Assembly: GCF_001730295.1 (NCBI RefSeq)
Contig: NZ_MIKA01000012.1
Location: 186,001-250,000 of the forward strand
Length of the DNA: 64,000 nt
Direction of reading: 5' to 3'
From: Enterococcus plantarum
GTDB lineage: Bacteria; Bacillota; Bacilli; Lactobacillales; Enterococcaceae
The notes under the pieces are model-generated. The model was given only the letters and a program-made list of their open reading frames with translations, searched no databases and was not told where the DNA came from. The translations under genes were made by a program, and so were the position numbers. Shown here piece after piece: positions 26,481 to 35,520 of this stretch (positions within the stretch are counted from its first letter, which is position 1; each line of letters begins with the position of its first letter).

Positions 26481-27800
26481 TTATCCTGGGAAACGCCATA
26501 CAACAGCTCTAAAGTTTGCTGCATATGGACTTGGTGTCCAACCTGTAGTTGTTGACACATAACCAGAGCCAGCTGGATTGTTTGATTCAACGATTTGAAC
26601 TGAACTACCGTTAACACCAACGACTAAGACTGTATGAACGCCATCTAACCAAGCATCCGGACTAAGAGCGTTTTCGTATTGAACCACATCTCCAACTTGG
26701 ACATCAGACCAAGATACTTGTACCGCTCCTGATTGTGTATAGCCACTGTGTGGACCACCTGGTGTGAATCTAATGCCTGCTGCATTTAACCAATTTTGTA
26801 CAGCCACAATACACTCACCACTTTGACCCCAGCCTGTAGGATTTGTCTGTCCAACAGCATTTAAAGCGATTTGCGCAGCTCTTTTCTTCGCCTCTGATAC
26901 TTTACCAGTACCAATGCTACTACCACCAGTATTTTCACTAGTTTTTTCTGAAACTGGTATTGTTGGTGCTTCAGTTGTGGTTCCATTTTCTTCTACAACA
27001 TTTGTTCTCGCAAGTCCAGGATTTGCTGCCTGTGCTTCTGCCAATTTTTTAGCAGCTTCAGCCTCCGCTTTTCTTTGTGCTTCAGCTTGTTTTGCTTGTT
27101 TCGCTTGTTCTTCTTTTAATTTCTTTTGGGCTGCTGCTTTTTGTTCAACATACTCAGATTTTTTATTTTCTTCTGTTGAGCGTTGTGCTTCTAATTCATT
27201 TTTAGCAATTTCTTGTTCAATCTTCAAGGTATTAAGAGACGCTTGTTTTTCATTTAATTCTTTTGCTGACGTTTCTAAAACAGAAATTTGTGATTCTACT
27301 GTTTTTGTCTTTTTTTCTACATCTTCTTTATCAGAGGTTTGTTGTTCCAGTAAATCATTATTTGCATTAACTAATGTTGTGATTCCTTGAACACGGCTGA
27401 TTGCATCTGAAATAGACTCAGAATTGATGATTACGTCTAAATAACTAGTACTTGTTCCACTTACTTGAACATCACGCGCTTGATTACGCATTTGCACTTC
27501 TCTTTTTTGAATACGAACGTTCAAATCAGAAATTTCGCCATATAATTTTGTGATTTCTGTTTTAAGTTTTTTTCTCTTTGCTGTTAATTCATCAATTTTA
27601 GTCGCAGTAGTTAGCATATCTGATTCGATTGCTGCTAATTTAGTCGCAGCCTCTGATTCTTGTGTTTTTAATCCGTTGATGATTTCATTTTGTTGTTCAA
27701 TCTTTGTATCGTAGTCATCTGCAACTGCCGCCATCGGCAAAACAGCTGAGGTAAGGGTAACTGAACATACCATCAATGCTGATATTATACTTTTTTTCAC
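26481..27800 (-). CDS. SagA-like secreted protein with CHAP-type catalytic domain
   Basis: 439 residues. Signal peptide ends MAAVA at about 26. The coiled coil at about 30-250 is clearly homologous to that of the neighbouring NlpC/P60 protein (NQARDVQVSGTSTSYLDVII; LVNANNDLLEQQ). The C-terminal domain is unrelated to NlpC/P60 and CHAP-like: Cys330 in GQSGECIVAVQNW, His389 in GVHTVLVV and an acidic/Asn pair in VESNN (405-407). It is most like the SalB group of E. faecalis. It should be an exported amidase or endopeptidase of peptidoglycan, active in division or stress. It follows mreCD, behind its own promoter. Confidence 0.82.
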   Translation of the reverse strand: MKKSIISALMVCSVTLTSAVLPMAAVADDYDTKIEQQNEIINGLKTQESEAATKLAAIESDMLTTATKIDELTAKRKKLKTEITKLYGEISDLNVRIQKREVQMRNQARDVQVSGTSTSYLDVIINSESISDAISRVQGITTLVNANNDLLEQQTSDKEDVEKKTKTVESQISVLETSAKELNEKQASLNTLKIEQEIAKNELEAQRSTEENKKSEYVEQKAAAQKKLKEEQAKQAKQAEAQRKAEAEAAKKLAEAQAANPGLARTNVVEENGTTTEAPTIPVSEKTSENTGGSSIGTGKVSEAKKRAAQIALNAVGQTNPTGWGQSGECIVAVQNWLNAAGIRFTPGGPHSGYTQSGAVQVSWSDVQVGDVVQYENALSPDAWLDGVHTVLVVGVNGSSVQIVESNNPAGSGYVSTTTGWTPSPYAANFRAVVWRFPG

Positions 27801-27882
27801 TAGTTGATTCCTCCGGTATTCGCTTTAGGTATTTATAATTTATACGTACAATTTCGTTTTATCTTAAATTGGCAACGATGTA

Positions 27883-27926
27883 ATTGTAACATAGCAGTAT
27901 GACATACAGATAAAAGGGATATTACA
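27883..27926 (-). promoter_or_regulatory. promoter with WalR-like box upstream of the CHAP paralogue
   Basis: TGTAAT-ATCCC-TTTTAT (minus strand, 27910-27926), then CTGTATG, then TATGTTACAAT as -10. The elements and distances are the same as at 26183-26234, although the sequence between them has diverged, which argues that the box is functional. Confidence 0.5.
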
Positions 27927-28038
27927 AAATTGTTTCATGCAACACATTTAAATAACGACCGATATTTTATTCTGCTGTCGAAAAATTGGTACTCAAGCAC
28001 TCTCAATCTTAATAAAATCACCTTTCACGCATAGGAAA

Positions 28039-28068
28039 AAGAGACTATTCATTAGCGAATAATCTCTT
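28039..28068 (-). terminator. terminator overlapping the end of mreD
   Basis: On the minus strand AAGAGATTATTC pairs with GAATAGTCTCTT, followed by TTTCC. The 5' arm lies inside the last codons of mreD, so the stop codon sits in the hairpin. Confidence 0.65.
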
Positions 28069-28560
28069 TAGCGGATAAGAAAAAATAACAAAAATTAACA
28101 TATTAAACAGCAATGTTGGCCCTAAAACCTTCGTGATAAATAATAGAGGCGCTACAGTTGATATGTGGAAAATAACTTGTAGTCCTACTGCAATCAATTC
28201 ATATGTCGTTACAAAAATAATCATTCCAAAAAATGCTGTCAGTAAATTTGTATGAACCACTCGTTGGAATCGGTACATCATCATCACTGTGGCCGTTAGT
28301 GCAACAGTGTAAATACCGATGATTCCAATATAATAACTATCACAAATCATCCCTAAGACCACCGCTGTAATGACCAAATAGCGTTTAGAGAGATTAGGTA
28401 TTGCCATTAAAAATGCCAGCAACAAGAAATGAGCATTGGCAAAATAGACGTTATCCGTTAAATTCCGCGCACCTTGAGTCAATTGACCATCAATCAGCAT
28501 CAGTAAAAAGAAAACCACTGGCGCATAGTATTTAACATTTTCTTTTCGGATTACTTGCAT
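28045..28560 (-). CDS. mreD: rod shape-determining membrane protein MreD
   Basis: 171 residues, of normal length for MreD. Five hydrophobic segments begin with YYAPVVFFLLMLIDGQL. The others include YLVITAVVLGMICDSYYIGIIG and LLTAFFGMIIFVTTYEL. It is part of the elongasome that organises side-wall or peripheral peptidoglycan synthesis together with MreC. It starts 1 nt after the mreC stop and is almost certainly co-translated. The order mreC-mreD followed by a SagA-type hydrolase is conserved in enterococci. Confidence 0.92.
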   Translation of the reverse strand: MQVIRKENVKYYAPVVFFLLMLIDGQLTQGARNLTDNVYFANAHFLLLAFLMAIPNLSKRYLVITAVVLGMICDSYYIGIIGIYTVALTATVMMMYRFQRVVHTNLLTAFFGMIIFVTTYELIAVGLQVIFHISTVAPLLFITKVLGPTLLFNMLIFVIFSYPLKRLFANE

Positions 28561-28561
28561 C

Positions 28562-29422
28562 TTACTCCCCCGCTCCAGCTAGTCTCTTAATGATTGTTAC
28601 AACGGGGATATTATACATTTCGGCGTACGGCTTAACGTAAACTTCTCGATCCAAACCATAACTGTCTGGTTTAACTTTTTGTACAACACCGACTGGGAGA
28701 TTTGCAGGAGAATTTTGTCCTAGTCCAGACGTTTGAACAATATCGCCTTCTTTGATATCCATATCGCCTACCAATTGGCTAACGATCAATGTATTTTCCT
28801 TATCATTGTAATCTTTTAGAAGACCATATGAATCTCCTTTTTCAGAATTGATTTGGACTGGAAAATGATTGGAATTTTGATTTTTCGATGTTAATAGTTC
28901 AACTTTAGACGTCGTTGCATTTACTTCAACCACACGACCAATCAGTCCTTTTTGCGCTAAGACAGCCATATTTGGTTCGATGCCGTCATTGGAGCCTCGA
29001 TCGACAATCAATAAGTCTTGCCACATATCAGGAGAGCGGGACACAACTGTTGCTGTTACTTTCTCGTAATTCCCTAATGTCTCATTCAAGGCTAATTCTT
29101 TTTTTAAAGTTTCGTTTTCTTTTTTTAAGTTGTCATTTTGGATAGAGAGTTCTCCATACCCGTCGATTCTTTCTTTTAAGCGTTCATTTTCATCGTACGT
29201 ATTGAACAGTGTAGTAATTGATGAAATACCGCTGCTGATTGCTTTACCTGGAAACGAAATAACTTTATCAACGAACCCTACGCTATCATTGACTGCTGAT
29301 TGACCAAGATTCGTCTTCCCACTGTTAGTTCTATGTGCTGCGGTCAAACTAATAATCGTAACCACAATGATCACTATGATCAGTGTGATAATTATATTTT
29401 TATTTGGATTAAATTTTTTCAC
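28562..29422 (-). CDS. mreC: rod shape-determining protein MreC
   Basis: 286 residues from GTG 29422 (MKKFNPNKN), which has GGGGTG just upstream; the frame is open 20 codons further without a good site. Cytosolic N-terminus, membrane helix at about 9-27 (IIITLIIVIIVVTIISL), coiled coil at about 70-105, then the double beta-barrel MreC domain (VIGRVV-like KGLIGRVVEVNATTSKVELL; DIVQTSGLGQNSPANLPVG). It is an extracellular scaffold of the elongation machinery. It heads the mreCD operon, 186 nt after pnp. Confidence 0.92.
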   Translation of the reverse strand: MKKFNPNKNIIITLIIVIIVVTIISLTAAHRTNSGKTNLGQSAVNDSVGFVDKVISFPGKAISSGISSITTLFNTYDENERLKERIDGYGELSIQNDNLKKENETLKKELALNETLGNYEKVTATVVSRSPDMWQDLLIVDRGSNDGIEPNMAVLAQKGLIGRVVEVNATTSKVELLTSKNQNSNHFPVQINSEKGDSYGLLKDYNDKENTLIVSQLVGDMDIKEGDIVQTSGLGQNSPANLPVGVVQKVKPDSYGLDREVYVKPYAEMYNIPVVTIIKRLAGAGE

Positions 29423-29544
29423 ATCGACACCCCGAATAATCTTTAGACTGATAGAAATAATTTTACCACTAATTAGAGGCAAACAAAAGAGCTGTGGTGC
29501 GTCTTTACATTTTTTTATTAAATAAAGTTATTTTTACAAAAAAA

Positions 29545-29570
29545 CAGAGTAGGCTAAACGCCATACTCTG
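29545..29570 (-). terminator. intrinsic terminator of pnp
   Basis: CAGAGTA(T)GGC pairs with GCC-TACTCTG and is followed by TTTTTTTG on the minus strand. Confidence 0.8.
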
Positions 29571-29608
29571 CTTTAATAAACTCTAAATCAAAAGCAAACT
29601 TCTGTTGC

Positions 29609-31723
29609 TTATTTTTCTTTATTTTCTTCCGTCAATAACGCTTTACGTGAAACATTCACACGACCTTGTTTATCGATTTCAGTCACTTTTACAAGCACTT
29701 CATCGCCAAGTTTTACGATATCTTCAACGTTATTTACACGTTCGTTTGCTAATTGAGAAATATGAACGAGTCCATCTTTACCTTTAATCAAGTTAACAAA
29801 TGCGCCGAATTTTTCGATACGAACAACTTTACCAAGGTAAACTTGTCCAACTTCAACTTCTTTTGTCAACTCTTCAATGATCTTGATGGCTTTTTTGATC
29901 ATATCTGCATCAGCTGAGGCAATACTTACATTACCCTCTTGATCGATGTCGATCTTAACGCCCGTTTCATCGATGATACCATTGATCGTTTCTCCGCCTT
30001 TACCAATAACATCTTTGATTTTAGCTGGAGCGATTTGGATCATTTCAATCTTAGGAGCGTATTTGCTTAACTCTGGACGAGGTTCAGCCAATGTTGATGT
30101 CAATTCAGCAAGGATTTCCATACGGGCTTTTTTCGCTTGAGTCAATGCTTCTGTCAAGATTTGTTCAGTGATTCCTTGGATTTTGATATCCATTTGTAGT
30201 GCCGTGATTCCGTCTTTTGTTCCAGCAACTTTAAAGTCCATGTCGCCTAGGTGATCTTCTAGTCCTTGGATATCTGTTAAAATCGTATAGTTTTCACCAT
30301 CACTGACAAGTCCCATCGCAATTCCGGCAACTGGTGCTTTAATTGGTACACCAGCATCCATCAATGCTAAGATGCCCGCACAAATACTTGCTTGTGAAGA
30401 AGAACCATTTGATTCTAAAACTTCTGATACCACACGGATCATGTAAGGGAAATCCGCTTCACTTGGAATCACTTGCGCCATCGCACGTTCGCCTAAGGCA
30501 CCGTGACCGATTTCACGACGACCAGGGGAGCCTGCACGACCTGTTGAACCAACAGAGAATTGCGGGAAGTTATAATGATGAATGAAACGTTTGCTATCTT
30601 CTACACCTAAACCATCGATGATTTGATGTTCGCCAAGCGGTGCTAACGTTACGACAGACAAGGCTTGGGTTTGTCCACGAGTGAATAATCCAGAACCATG
30701 AACGCGTGGTAAAATACCAACTTCTGACGCCAATGGACGGATTTCGTCTAATTTACGACCATCAGGACGGATTTTATCAATCGTGATCAATTCACGAACT
30801 ACGTCTTTTTCTAGATCTTCTGCGATTTGTTTAACTTCTTTCGCCACTTGCGCTTCTTCTTCGTGACCAGCAAATTTTTCAGCATACGCTTCTTTTAATT
30901 GATCTTTGATCGCATCGATGTTGACTTCACGAGCAAGTTTTTCTTCGGTCATAACGGCTTCTTTCATTGAAGCATAGTAAGCCGCGAAGATTTCTTTTTT
31001 CAAGTCAGCATCTACTTGTAATAATTTGATTTCCATTTTTTCTTTACCGACAGCGGCAACGATTTCTTCTTGGAAAGCAACTAATTCTTTGATTGCGTCA
31101 AAACCGAAAAGTAACGCACCAAGCATATCTTCTTCAGATACTTCTTTGGCACCACTTTCAACCATGTTGATTGCTTTTTTCGTTCCAGCAACGGTTAATT
31201 CGATATCTGTTTTTTCAGATTGTTCGACTGTTGGATTCAATACATATTCGCCATCGACACGACCAACATCAACACCTGCGATTGGTCCGTCAAAAGGAAT
31301 ATCTGAAATTGCTAAAGCTAGAGATGAACCAAACATTGCCGCCATTTCTGGTGTGCAATCTTGTTCAACACTCATAACAGTATTTGTAATTTGAACTTCA
31401 TTACGGAAACCTTCCGCAAACATCGGACGGATTGGACGGTCAATTAAACGAGCCGTTAATGTTGCGCGTTCACTTGGACGACCTTCACGTTTGATAAATC
31501 CACCTGGAATCTTTCCTACAGAGTACATTTTTTCTTCATAGTTGACTGTCAATGGAAAGAAATCAAAATCTCTCGCATCTTTTGAGGCAACTGCCGCACT
31601 TAGCACTACTGTATCTCCATAACGAACTAATACTGCGCCGTTTGCTTGTTTCGCTAATTGGCCAACTTCAACCTGTAAAGGGCGTCCACCCCAAGTTGTT
31701 TTAAACACTTGTTTTTCTGACAT
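29609..31723 (-). CDS. pnp: polyribonucleotide nucleotidyltransferase (PNPase)
   Basis: 704 residues, full length. Two RNase PH-like domains (about 10-215 including the helical linker, and about 310-540) hold [15 protein letters not shown]-type [11 protein letters not shown] and the second-site [22 protein letters not shown] domain ([18 protein letters not shown]) is at about 560-600 and an S1 domain ([20 protein letters not shown]) at about 625-690. The enzyme degrades RNA 3' to 5' with phosphate and works in mRNA turnover. It lies downstream of rpsO as in most Firmicutes, but a terminator separates the two. Confidence 0.97.
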   Translation of the reverse strand: MSEKQVFKTTWGGRPLQVEVGQLAKQANGAVLVRYGDTVVLSAAVASKDARDFDFFPLTVNYEEKMYSVGKIPGGFIKREGRPSERATLTARLIDRPIRPMFAEGFRNEVQITNTVMSVEQDCTPEMAAMFGSSLALAISDIPFDGPIAGVDVGRVDGEYVLNPTVEQSEKTDIELTVAGTKKAINMVESGAKEVSEEDMLGALLFGFDAIKELVAFQEEIVAAVGKEKMEIKLLQVDADLKKEIFAAYYASMKEAVMTEEKLAREVNIDAIKDQLKEAYAEKFAGHEEEAQVAKEVKQIAEDLEKDVVRELITIDKIRPDGRKLDEIRPLASEVGILPRVHGSGLFTRGQTQALSVVTLAPLGEHQIIDGLGVEDSKRFIHHYNFPQFSVGSTGRAGSPGRREIGHGALGERAMAQVIPSEADFPYMIRVVSEVLESNGSSSQASICAGILALMDAGVPIKAPVAGIAMGLVSDGENYTILTDIQGLEDHLGDMDFKVAGTKDGITALQMDIKIQGITEQILTEALTQAKKARMEILAELTSTLAEPRPELSKYAPKIEMIQIAPAKIKDVIGKGGETINGIIDETGVKIDIDQEGNVSIASADADMIKKAIKIIEELTKEVEVGQVYLGKVVRIEKFGAFVNLIKGKDGLVHISQLANERVNNVEDIVKLGDEVLVKVTEIDKQGRVNVSRKALLTEENKEK

Positions 31724-31890
31724 GTATCTTTTCTCCTTTGATTCTTCGGAAAAGTTAGACTGCTACTAAACAAATGAAAAGATTCAAACGAATTGAGTCC
31801 TTTTATTTGGTTAGTAGATTCATTCGAACTTTCCAAAGATGATGTTTGTTAGTATTTTAAGGATACCGAACCTTTGCTTTTAAATAAGCT

Positions 31891-31922
31891 AAAAAGCGAG
31901 GTTCGTTACGAATCTCGCTTTT
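31891..31922 (-). terminator. terminator between rpsO and pnp
   Basis: AAAAGCGAG pairs with CTCGCTTTT and is followed by T residues on the minus strand. Read-through or an internal promoter (31724-31890) must supply pnp. Confidence 0.8.
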
Positions 31923-31932
31923 CCTTTTTTGA

Positions 31933-32202
31933 TTAACGACGTAATCCTAAACGTTCGATCAATACGCGGTAACGTTGGATGTCAGTCTTACGTAGGTAAG
32001 CTAACAAGTTACGACGGTGACCAATTTTTTTCATTAGTCCACGGTAAGAATGGTGATCTTTTTTGTGAACGCGAGCGTGCTCATTCAAGTGATTGATATC
32101 AGCAGTTAATACAGCAATCTGTACTTCTGGTGAACCAGTATCTCCTTCATGACGAGCGTATTCGCTAATGATTTCGTTTTTCTTTTCTTTTGACATTGCC
32201 AT
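31933..32202 (-). CDS. rpsO: 30S ribosomal protein S15
   Basis: 89 residues from the ATG at 32202, with GAGGTG 6 nt upstream; the frame extends 22 codons further without a site. Family sequence [44 protein letters not shown] and [21 protein letters not shown]. The length is exact for S15. It binds 16S rRNA early in assembly of the small subunit platform. It is transcribed toward pnp. Confidence 0.97.
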   Translation of the reverse strand: MAMSKEKKNEIISEYARHEGDTGSPEVQIAVLTADINHLNEHARVHKKDHHSYRGLMKKIGHRRNLLAYLRKTDIQRYRVLIERLGLRR

Positions 32203-32489
32203 GTTTTTCACCTCTTCTTTAGTAGTCATCTTCTTACTGAGTAATGCGTTGGTGATTCGCACAACCAAGTAAAAGACGGTATGATTCCATACAGGTATAC
32301 TTTACAGGAAAGTTAGATCAAATGCAAGACTAAGCTGAATTCATTCCCCTTTTTTTTGCACATTTTATCCCCTTTTAGAAAGGTTTTATGATAAACTGTA
32401 TAAGCGAAGAAACAGATTAAAGGAAAGAGTTCGTTTCTGTCAGAGCTGAGACTGACCTTAACTTTCAAACATAAAGGAGGAATTATTCC

Positions 32490-33053
32490 ATGATTACAAT
32501 GGATGATATTATCCGTGAAGGAAATCCAACACTCAGAGCAGTGGCTAAAGAAGTTTCTGTGCCGCTTTCTGATGAAGATATCAAATTAGGCGAAGAAATG
32601 ATGGAATTCTTGCATAATAGTCAAGATCCTATCAAAGCAGAGGAATTAGGATTACGCGGAGGTGTTGGTTTAGCAGCACCTCAGTTAGATATTTCTAAGC
32701 GAATCATCGCAGTTCATGTACCAAGCGGTGACTTAGAAAAGCCAGAACCGACATTAAGTGCGGTGATGTATAATCCAAAAATTTTAAGTCATTCTGTTCA
32801 AGATGCTTGTCTTGGTGAGGGTGAAGGCTGTTTATCTGTTGACCGTGAGGTTCCAGGTTATGTGGTACGCCACAATAAAATCACGTTATCTTACGTAGAT
32901 GCAGCGGGTGTCAAACAAAAGATTCGTTTGAAAAATTACGAAGCGATCGTTGTGCAGCATGAAATCGATCATTTGAATGGTGTAATGTTTTATGATCACA
33001 TCAATCAAGAAAATCCTTATGCGTTGAAAGATGGCGTATTGGTAATCGAATAA
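32490..33053 (+). CDS. def: peptide deformylase
   Basis: 187 residues, type 2 (Gram-positive) length. It removes the N-formyl group from nascent proteins. All three motifs are present: GVGLAAPQ (58-65), EGCLS with metal ligand Cys114, and HEIDH with His157, Glu158 and His161. AAAGGAGG precedes the ATG. Transcription diverges from rpsO across a 290-nt region and ends in a strong terminator shared with the convergent Cof-type gene. Confidence 0.96.
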   Translation: MITMDDIIREGNPTLRAVAKEVSVPLSDEDIKLGEEMMEFLHNSQDPIKAEELGLRGGVGLAAPQLDISKRIIAVHVPSGDLEKPEPTLSAVMYNPKILSHSVQDACLGEGEGCLSVDREVPGYVVRHNKITLSYVDAAGVKQKIRLKNYEAIVVQHEIDHLNGVMFYDHINQENPYALKDGVLVIE

Positions 33054-33100
33054 AAAAACGATCAAGACAAACATAACTCGTTTGTCTTGATCGTTTTTTT
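33052..33100. terminator. bidirectional terminator between def and the HAD phosphatase
   Basis: AACGATCAAGACAAAC pairs with GTTTGTCTTGATCGTT, with T-runs on both strands. Confidence 0.9.
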
Positions 33101-33103
33101 TGC

Positions 33104-33880
33104 TTAAATCGCCTTTAATTCTTTCAATGCTTTCCAAATACCATCATTGTCATTAGTATCTGTCACCATTTTGGCTTCTTTTTGAATATGTGGTAACGCA
33201 TTGCCCATCGCTACACCGATACCCGCTTCACGTAACATTTCACGATCGTTTTCGCCATCGCCAAATGTAATGATATCCTCACGAGCTATCCCAACTCGCT
33301 CAGCTAGATTCAGTAACGTCGCAGCTTTTGATCCGTTCTTAGGTACAATGTCTACACTTTCAGAATGCCAGCGGATAAAACGGAATTTAGAAAATTCTTG
33401 GTCAAACAGTCCATCTGCTGAGTGATCATAAAAAGCTAATGCTTGATAAACATCGTTTTCTTTCTGGAAATCCAAATCATACTCAGGCGCTTCAAAATCA
33501 ATAGACCCCATCGCTTCAACCATTTGTGCCTGACGGTGATGGTTATTTTTTTTCACATCATCCAAGCCAACATAAGCTAAACCAATTTCTCTTTTTTCTA
33601 CCTCTGCAGCAAAACGATGCAATTCATCTTGATCAAGTAGGTTTTGAAAATACTGTTCGTGATTTAAAAATGCCGCCGCTCCATTGCAAAGAACATAATT
33701 AGAAAAATCCAAGTCTATAATAATATCTTTTGCCATAAAACGGCTACGACCTGTCGCAATGGTTACAAGATGTCCTTGTTGTCTCAACATTTTCAATGCT
33801 TCTCGTGTACTTTCTAACGGTTGTCTGTCGGTTCCAAGTAATGTTCCATCAATATCAAATGCAAAAAGTTTTCTTCTCAT
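33104..33880 (-). CDS. Cof-type HAD-superfamily phosphatase
   Basis: 258 residues. HAD motif I FDIDGTLLGT (8-17, nucleophile Asp8), motif II TIATGRS (about 56-62), motif III Lys in NGSKAATLL (about 180) and motif IV FGDGENDREMLREAGIGVAMGNA (about 205-228). A C2B cap lies between motifs II and III. It is a cytosolic sugar-phosphate or flavin-nucleotide phosphatase of broad specificity; the substrate cannot be read from sequence. It converges on def. Confidence 0.9.
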   Translation of the reverse strand: MRRKLFAFDIDGTLLGTDRQPLESTREALKMLRQQGHLVTIATGRSRFMAKDIIIDLDFSNYVLCNGAAAFLNHEQYFQNLLDQDELHRFAAEVEKREIGLAYVGLDDVKKNNHHRQAQMVEAMGSIDFEAPEYDLDFQKENDVYQALAFYDHSADGLFDQEFSKFRFIRWHSESVDIVPKNGSKAATLLNLAERVGIAREDIITFGDGENDREMLREAGIGVAMGNALPHIQKEAKMVTDTNDNDGIWKALKELKAI

Positions 33881-33917
33881 GGCGTAATAACTCGCTCGCT
33901 TTCTATGGTTTTGTCAA

Positions 33918-34285
33918 CTATTTCCTGCCTTCTCTAACAGCTAATAGGCTTAATTCGGTTGTCTCGATCAACATTTGGACCCATTGAGGATCAATTTTAC
34001 TATATTAACCTAAGAACCACAATTGCTTTTTGAATAAAGAACTCATCTGTAGTTTTATCATAAATGATGGCTTTTTTCAATAACACTGTGTTTGTTTTTT
34101 CTTTATAGAACAGTTGCAGATTGATGGCAATTCGTCTGTGCCAGAAATCATCTTCTACAAAAAAGCCTCAAAAAGCGGCGACAATGCTGAAATCCCCAAA
34201 GGCCAAAAAATTTACGCCAGACGTCCATGCTATCCCACCAAGCTTTGTCGATCACGAACGGTTCGAAACGGTCAACTTCATTCAT
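33918..34285 (-). pseudogene. decayed AlkD-type DNA alkylation repair gene
   Basis: No single frame survives. Three minus-strand pieces in order match the C-terminal half of AlkD-family DNA glycosylases: MNEVDRFEPFVIDKAWWDSM (from 34285), then EDDFWHRRIAINLQLFYKEK followed by TTDEFFIQKAI, then YSKIDPQWVQMLIETTELSL and AVREGRK with a stop at 33918. At least two frameshifts and one nonsense change are needed, and the N-terminal half is missing. AlkD removes positively charged alkylpurines from DNA; the remnant cannot do so. It lies between the Cof-type and FNT genes. Confidence 0.75.
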
Positions 34286-34332
34286 GCCTTTGCTTTATTT
34301 TTACTTCAACTAGCTTTCCACATCAAAAAGGA

Positions 34333-34367
34333 TGGAGCAAAAGCAAATCCTTCTGTCCCATCCCCTA
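34333..34367 (-). terminator. terminator of the FNT gene, related to the dispersed repeat
   Basis: On the minus strand GGATGGGACAGAAGGATTTG and CTTTTGCTCCATCC form a stem followed by TTTTTG. The sequence GGGACAGAAG...TTGCTTTTGCTCC matches hairpin 1 of the dispersed repeat, so this may be a repeat remnant that now works as terminator. Confidence 0.65.
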
Positions 34368-34376
34368 CTATTATAA

Positions 34377-35174
34377 TTAATCTAAATAATTTGTATCTGC
34401 ATTATTCAGCCAAGCATAACCCAAGCCCATTACTAAGCCACCACCGATAAAGTTACCGATCAAAGCAAAGAATAAATTATGTGCTACGCTACCAACTGTC
34501 ATAGCTGCCATAGTTCCGTGAGAAGCGAAATACGCTAAACTAAACGCCGGGAAGTTGGCTATAACGTGCTCGTACCCTAAGAAAGCAAAGATGAAAATGA
34601 TAAAAATGATCGCTGCAACTTTACCTGCATCATCTTTCATACGCATACTTACTAACACAGCAGTATTTACCACGATATTTGCAAAAATTGCTTCAACTAA
34701 AATTTGTGTCGTTGTTTTCTCTAATTTACCCGCAATTGATGTAAAGAAAAAGCTATCCGCAGGTAAATCTTGGTAAGGAACGGTCAACGAAATCAAGTAG
34801 CCAAAAAGAATACCACCGACTAAATTAAAGAAAATACAAGTAAATAAAATTTTCGCTGCAAAAGAGAAGTTAATCTTCTTACGGTAAACGCCAACGGTCA
34901 TATACAGCATATTCGATGTCCCTAATTCTGCATTCATATAAAGAATCATAACAAGTGACCAGCTGAACATGAACGCATAGAGAATTTTGCCTAAGCCATG
35001 GACCATTCCTTCACCTTTGATTGCAATCGCAAAGGCAACCGCCGTTCCTAATGTTAAAAACATACAAGCTAGTATTGCACGAAAAGCATAACGCATAAAA
35101 CTGCTTTGGAATAAGTTCATTTTTTTACCAATTGATTTGTCGATCTGCTCAAATAATGGCGATACAGGTTTCAT
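34377..35174 (-). CDS. formate/nitrite transporter (FNT) family channel
   Basis: 265 residues from the ATG at 35174, with AAAGGAG 7 nt upstream. Six membrane segments: about 28-52, 62-82, 105-130, 155-175, 185-210 and 230-252. FNT features are the pore-region loop NAELGTSNMLYMTVG (about 78-92), GYEHVIANFPAFSLAYF (about 205-221) and GNFIGGGLVMGLGY near the end. It forms pentamers passing formate, nitrite or similar anions. In a fermenting enterococcus formate is the likely substrate, but that is inference. It is monocistronic. Confidence 0.9.
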   Translation of the reverse strand: MKPVSPLFEQIDKSIGKKMNLFQSSFMRYAFRAILACMFLTLGTAVAFAIAIKGEGMVHGLGKILYAFMFSWSLVMILYMNAELGTSNMLYMTVGVYRKKINFSFAAKILFTCIFFNLVGGILFGYLISLTVPYQDLPADSFFFTSIAGKLEKTTTQILVEAIFANIVVNTAVLVSMRMKDDAGKVAAIIFIIFIFAFLGYEHVIANFPAFSLAYFASHGTMAAMTVGSVAHNLFFALIGNFIGGGLVMGLGYAWLNNADTNYLD

Positions 35175-35427
35175 TATGTTTCTCCTTTTCAATTTGTTTT
35201 CATTTAATATTTTCAAAAACATCCTCTATCATTCTAAAGACCAGCAGGTGTTTTGTCTAGTGCTTTTTCACACAAAGTAACACTTTTTTTCATAGAATAA
35301 CAAATTAAAGCTAAAAATTCCAAACAAATCAATTAAAAATCCATCTGAAGTAGGATGTTTTTATTTTGGCTGATGGTAAAATAGTAGTAAGATCACTTAA
35401 TTATTCCAAAGAAGGAGTTGTATGTGA

Positions 35428-35520
35428 ATGAAAGTGAAAACAGTTTTTTGGGGGATACACCATCGTCTAAATGATATTTTGGTATGGTTTTTGAGCAAGG
35501 GGGTAGGCTATTATGTATAG
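35428..35520 (+). CDS. 30-residue ORF overlapping the TPM gene start
   Basis: GAAGGAG precedes ATG 35428. The frame reads MKVKTVFWGIHHRLNDILVW and ends at TAG 35518-35520, overlapping the ATG of the TPM gene (35513) by 8 nt. The overlap could couple translation. No homologue comes to mind; a GTG two bases upstream opens another short frame. Confidence 0.3.
   Translation: MKVKTVFWGIHHRLNDILVWFLSKGVGYYV

Noticed and set aside
26914-27390. 158-codon open frame on the plus strand, antisense to the CHAP-domain SagA-like gene
   Set aside because: Cys/Ser/Phe/Ala-rich composition is the mirror of Ala/Glu/Lys coiled-coil codons; no ribosome site and no family resemblance.
31026-31394. 122-codon plus-strand frame inside pnp
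   Set aside because: Shadow of the highly conserved pnp coding sequence; Ser/Ile-rich and without a ribosome site.
34114-34450. Two overlapping plus-strand ORFs of about 90-110 codons before the FNT gene
   Set aside because: They are the complement of the decayed AlkD-type gene and the FNT 3' end; the reverse strand shows real motifs, these do not.
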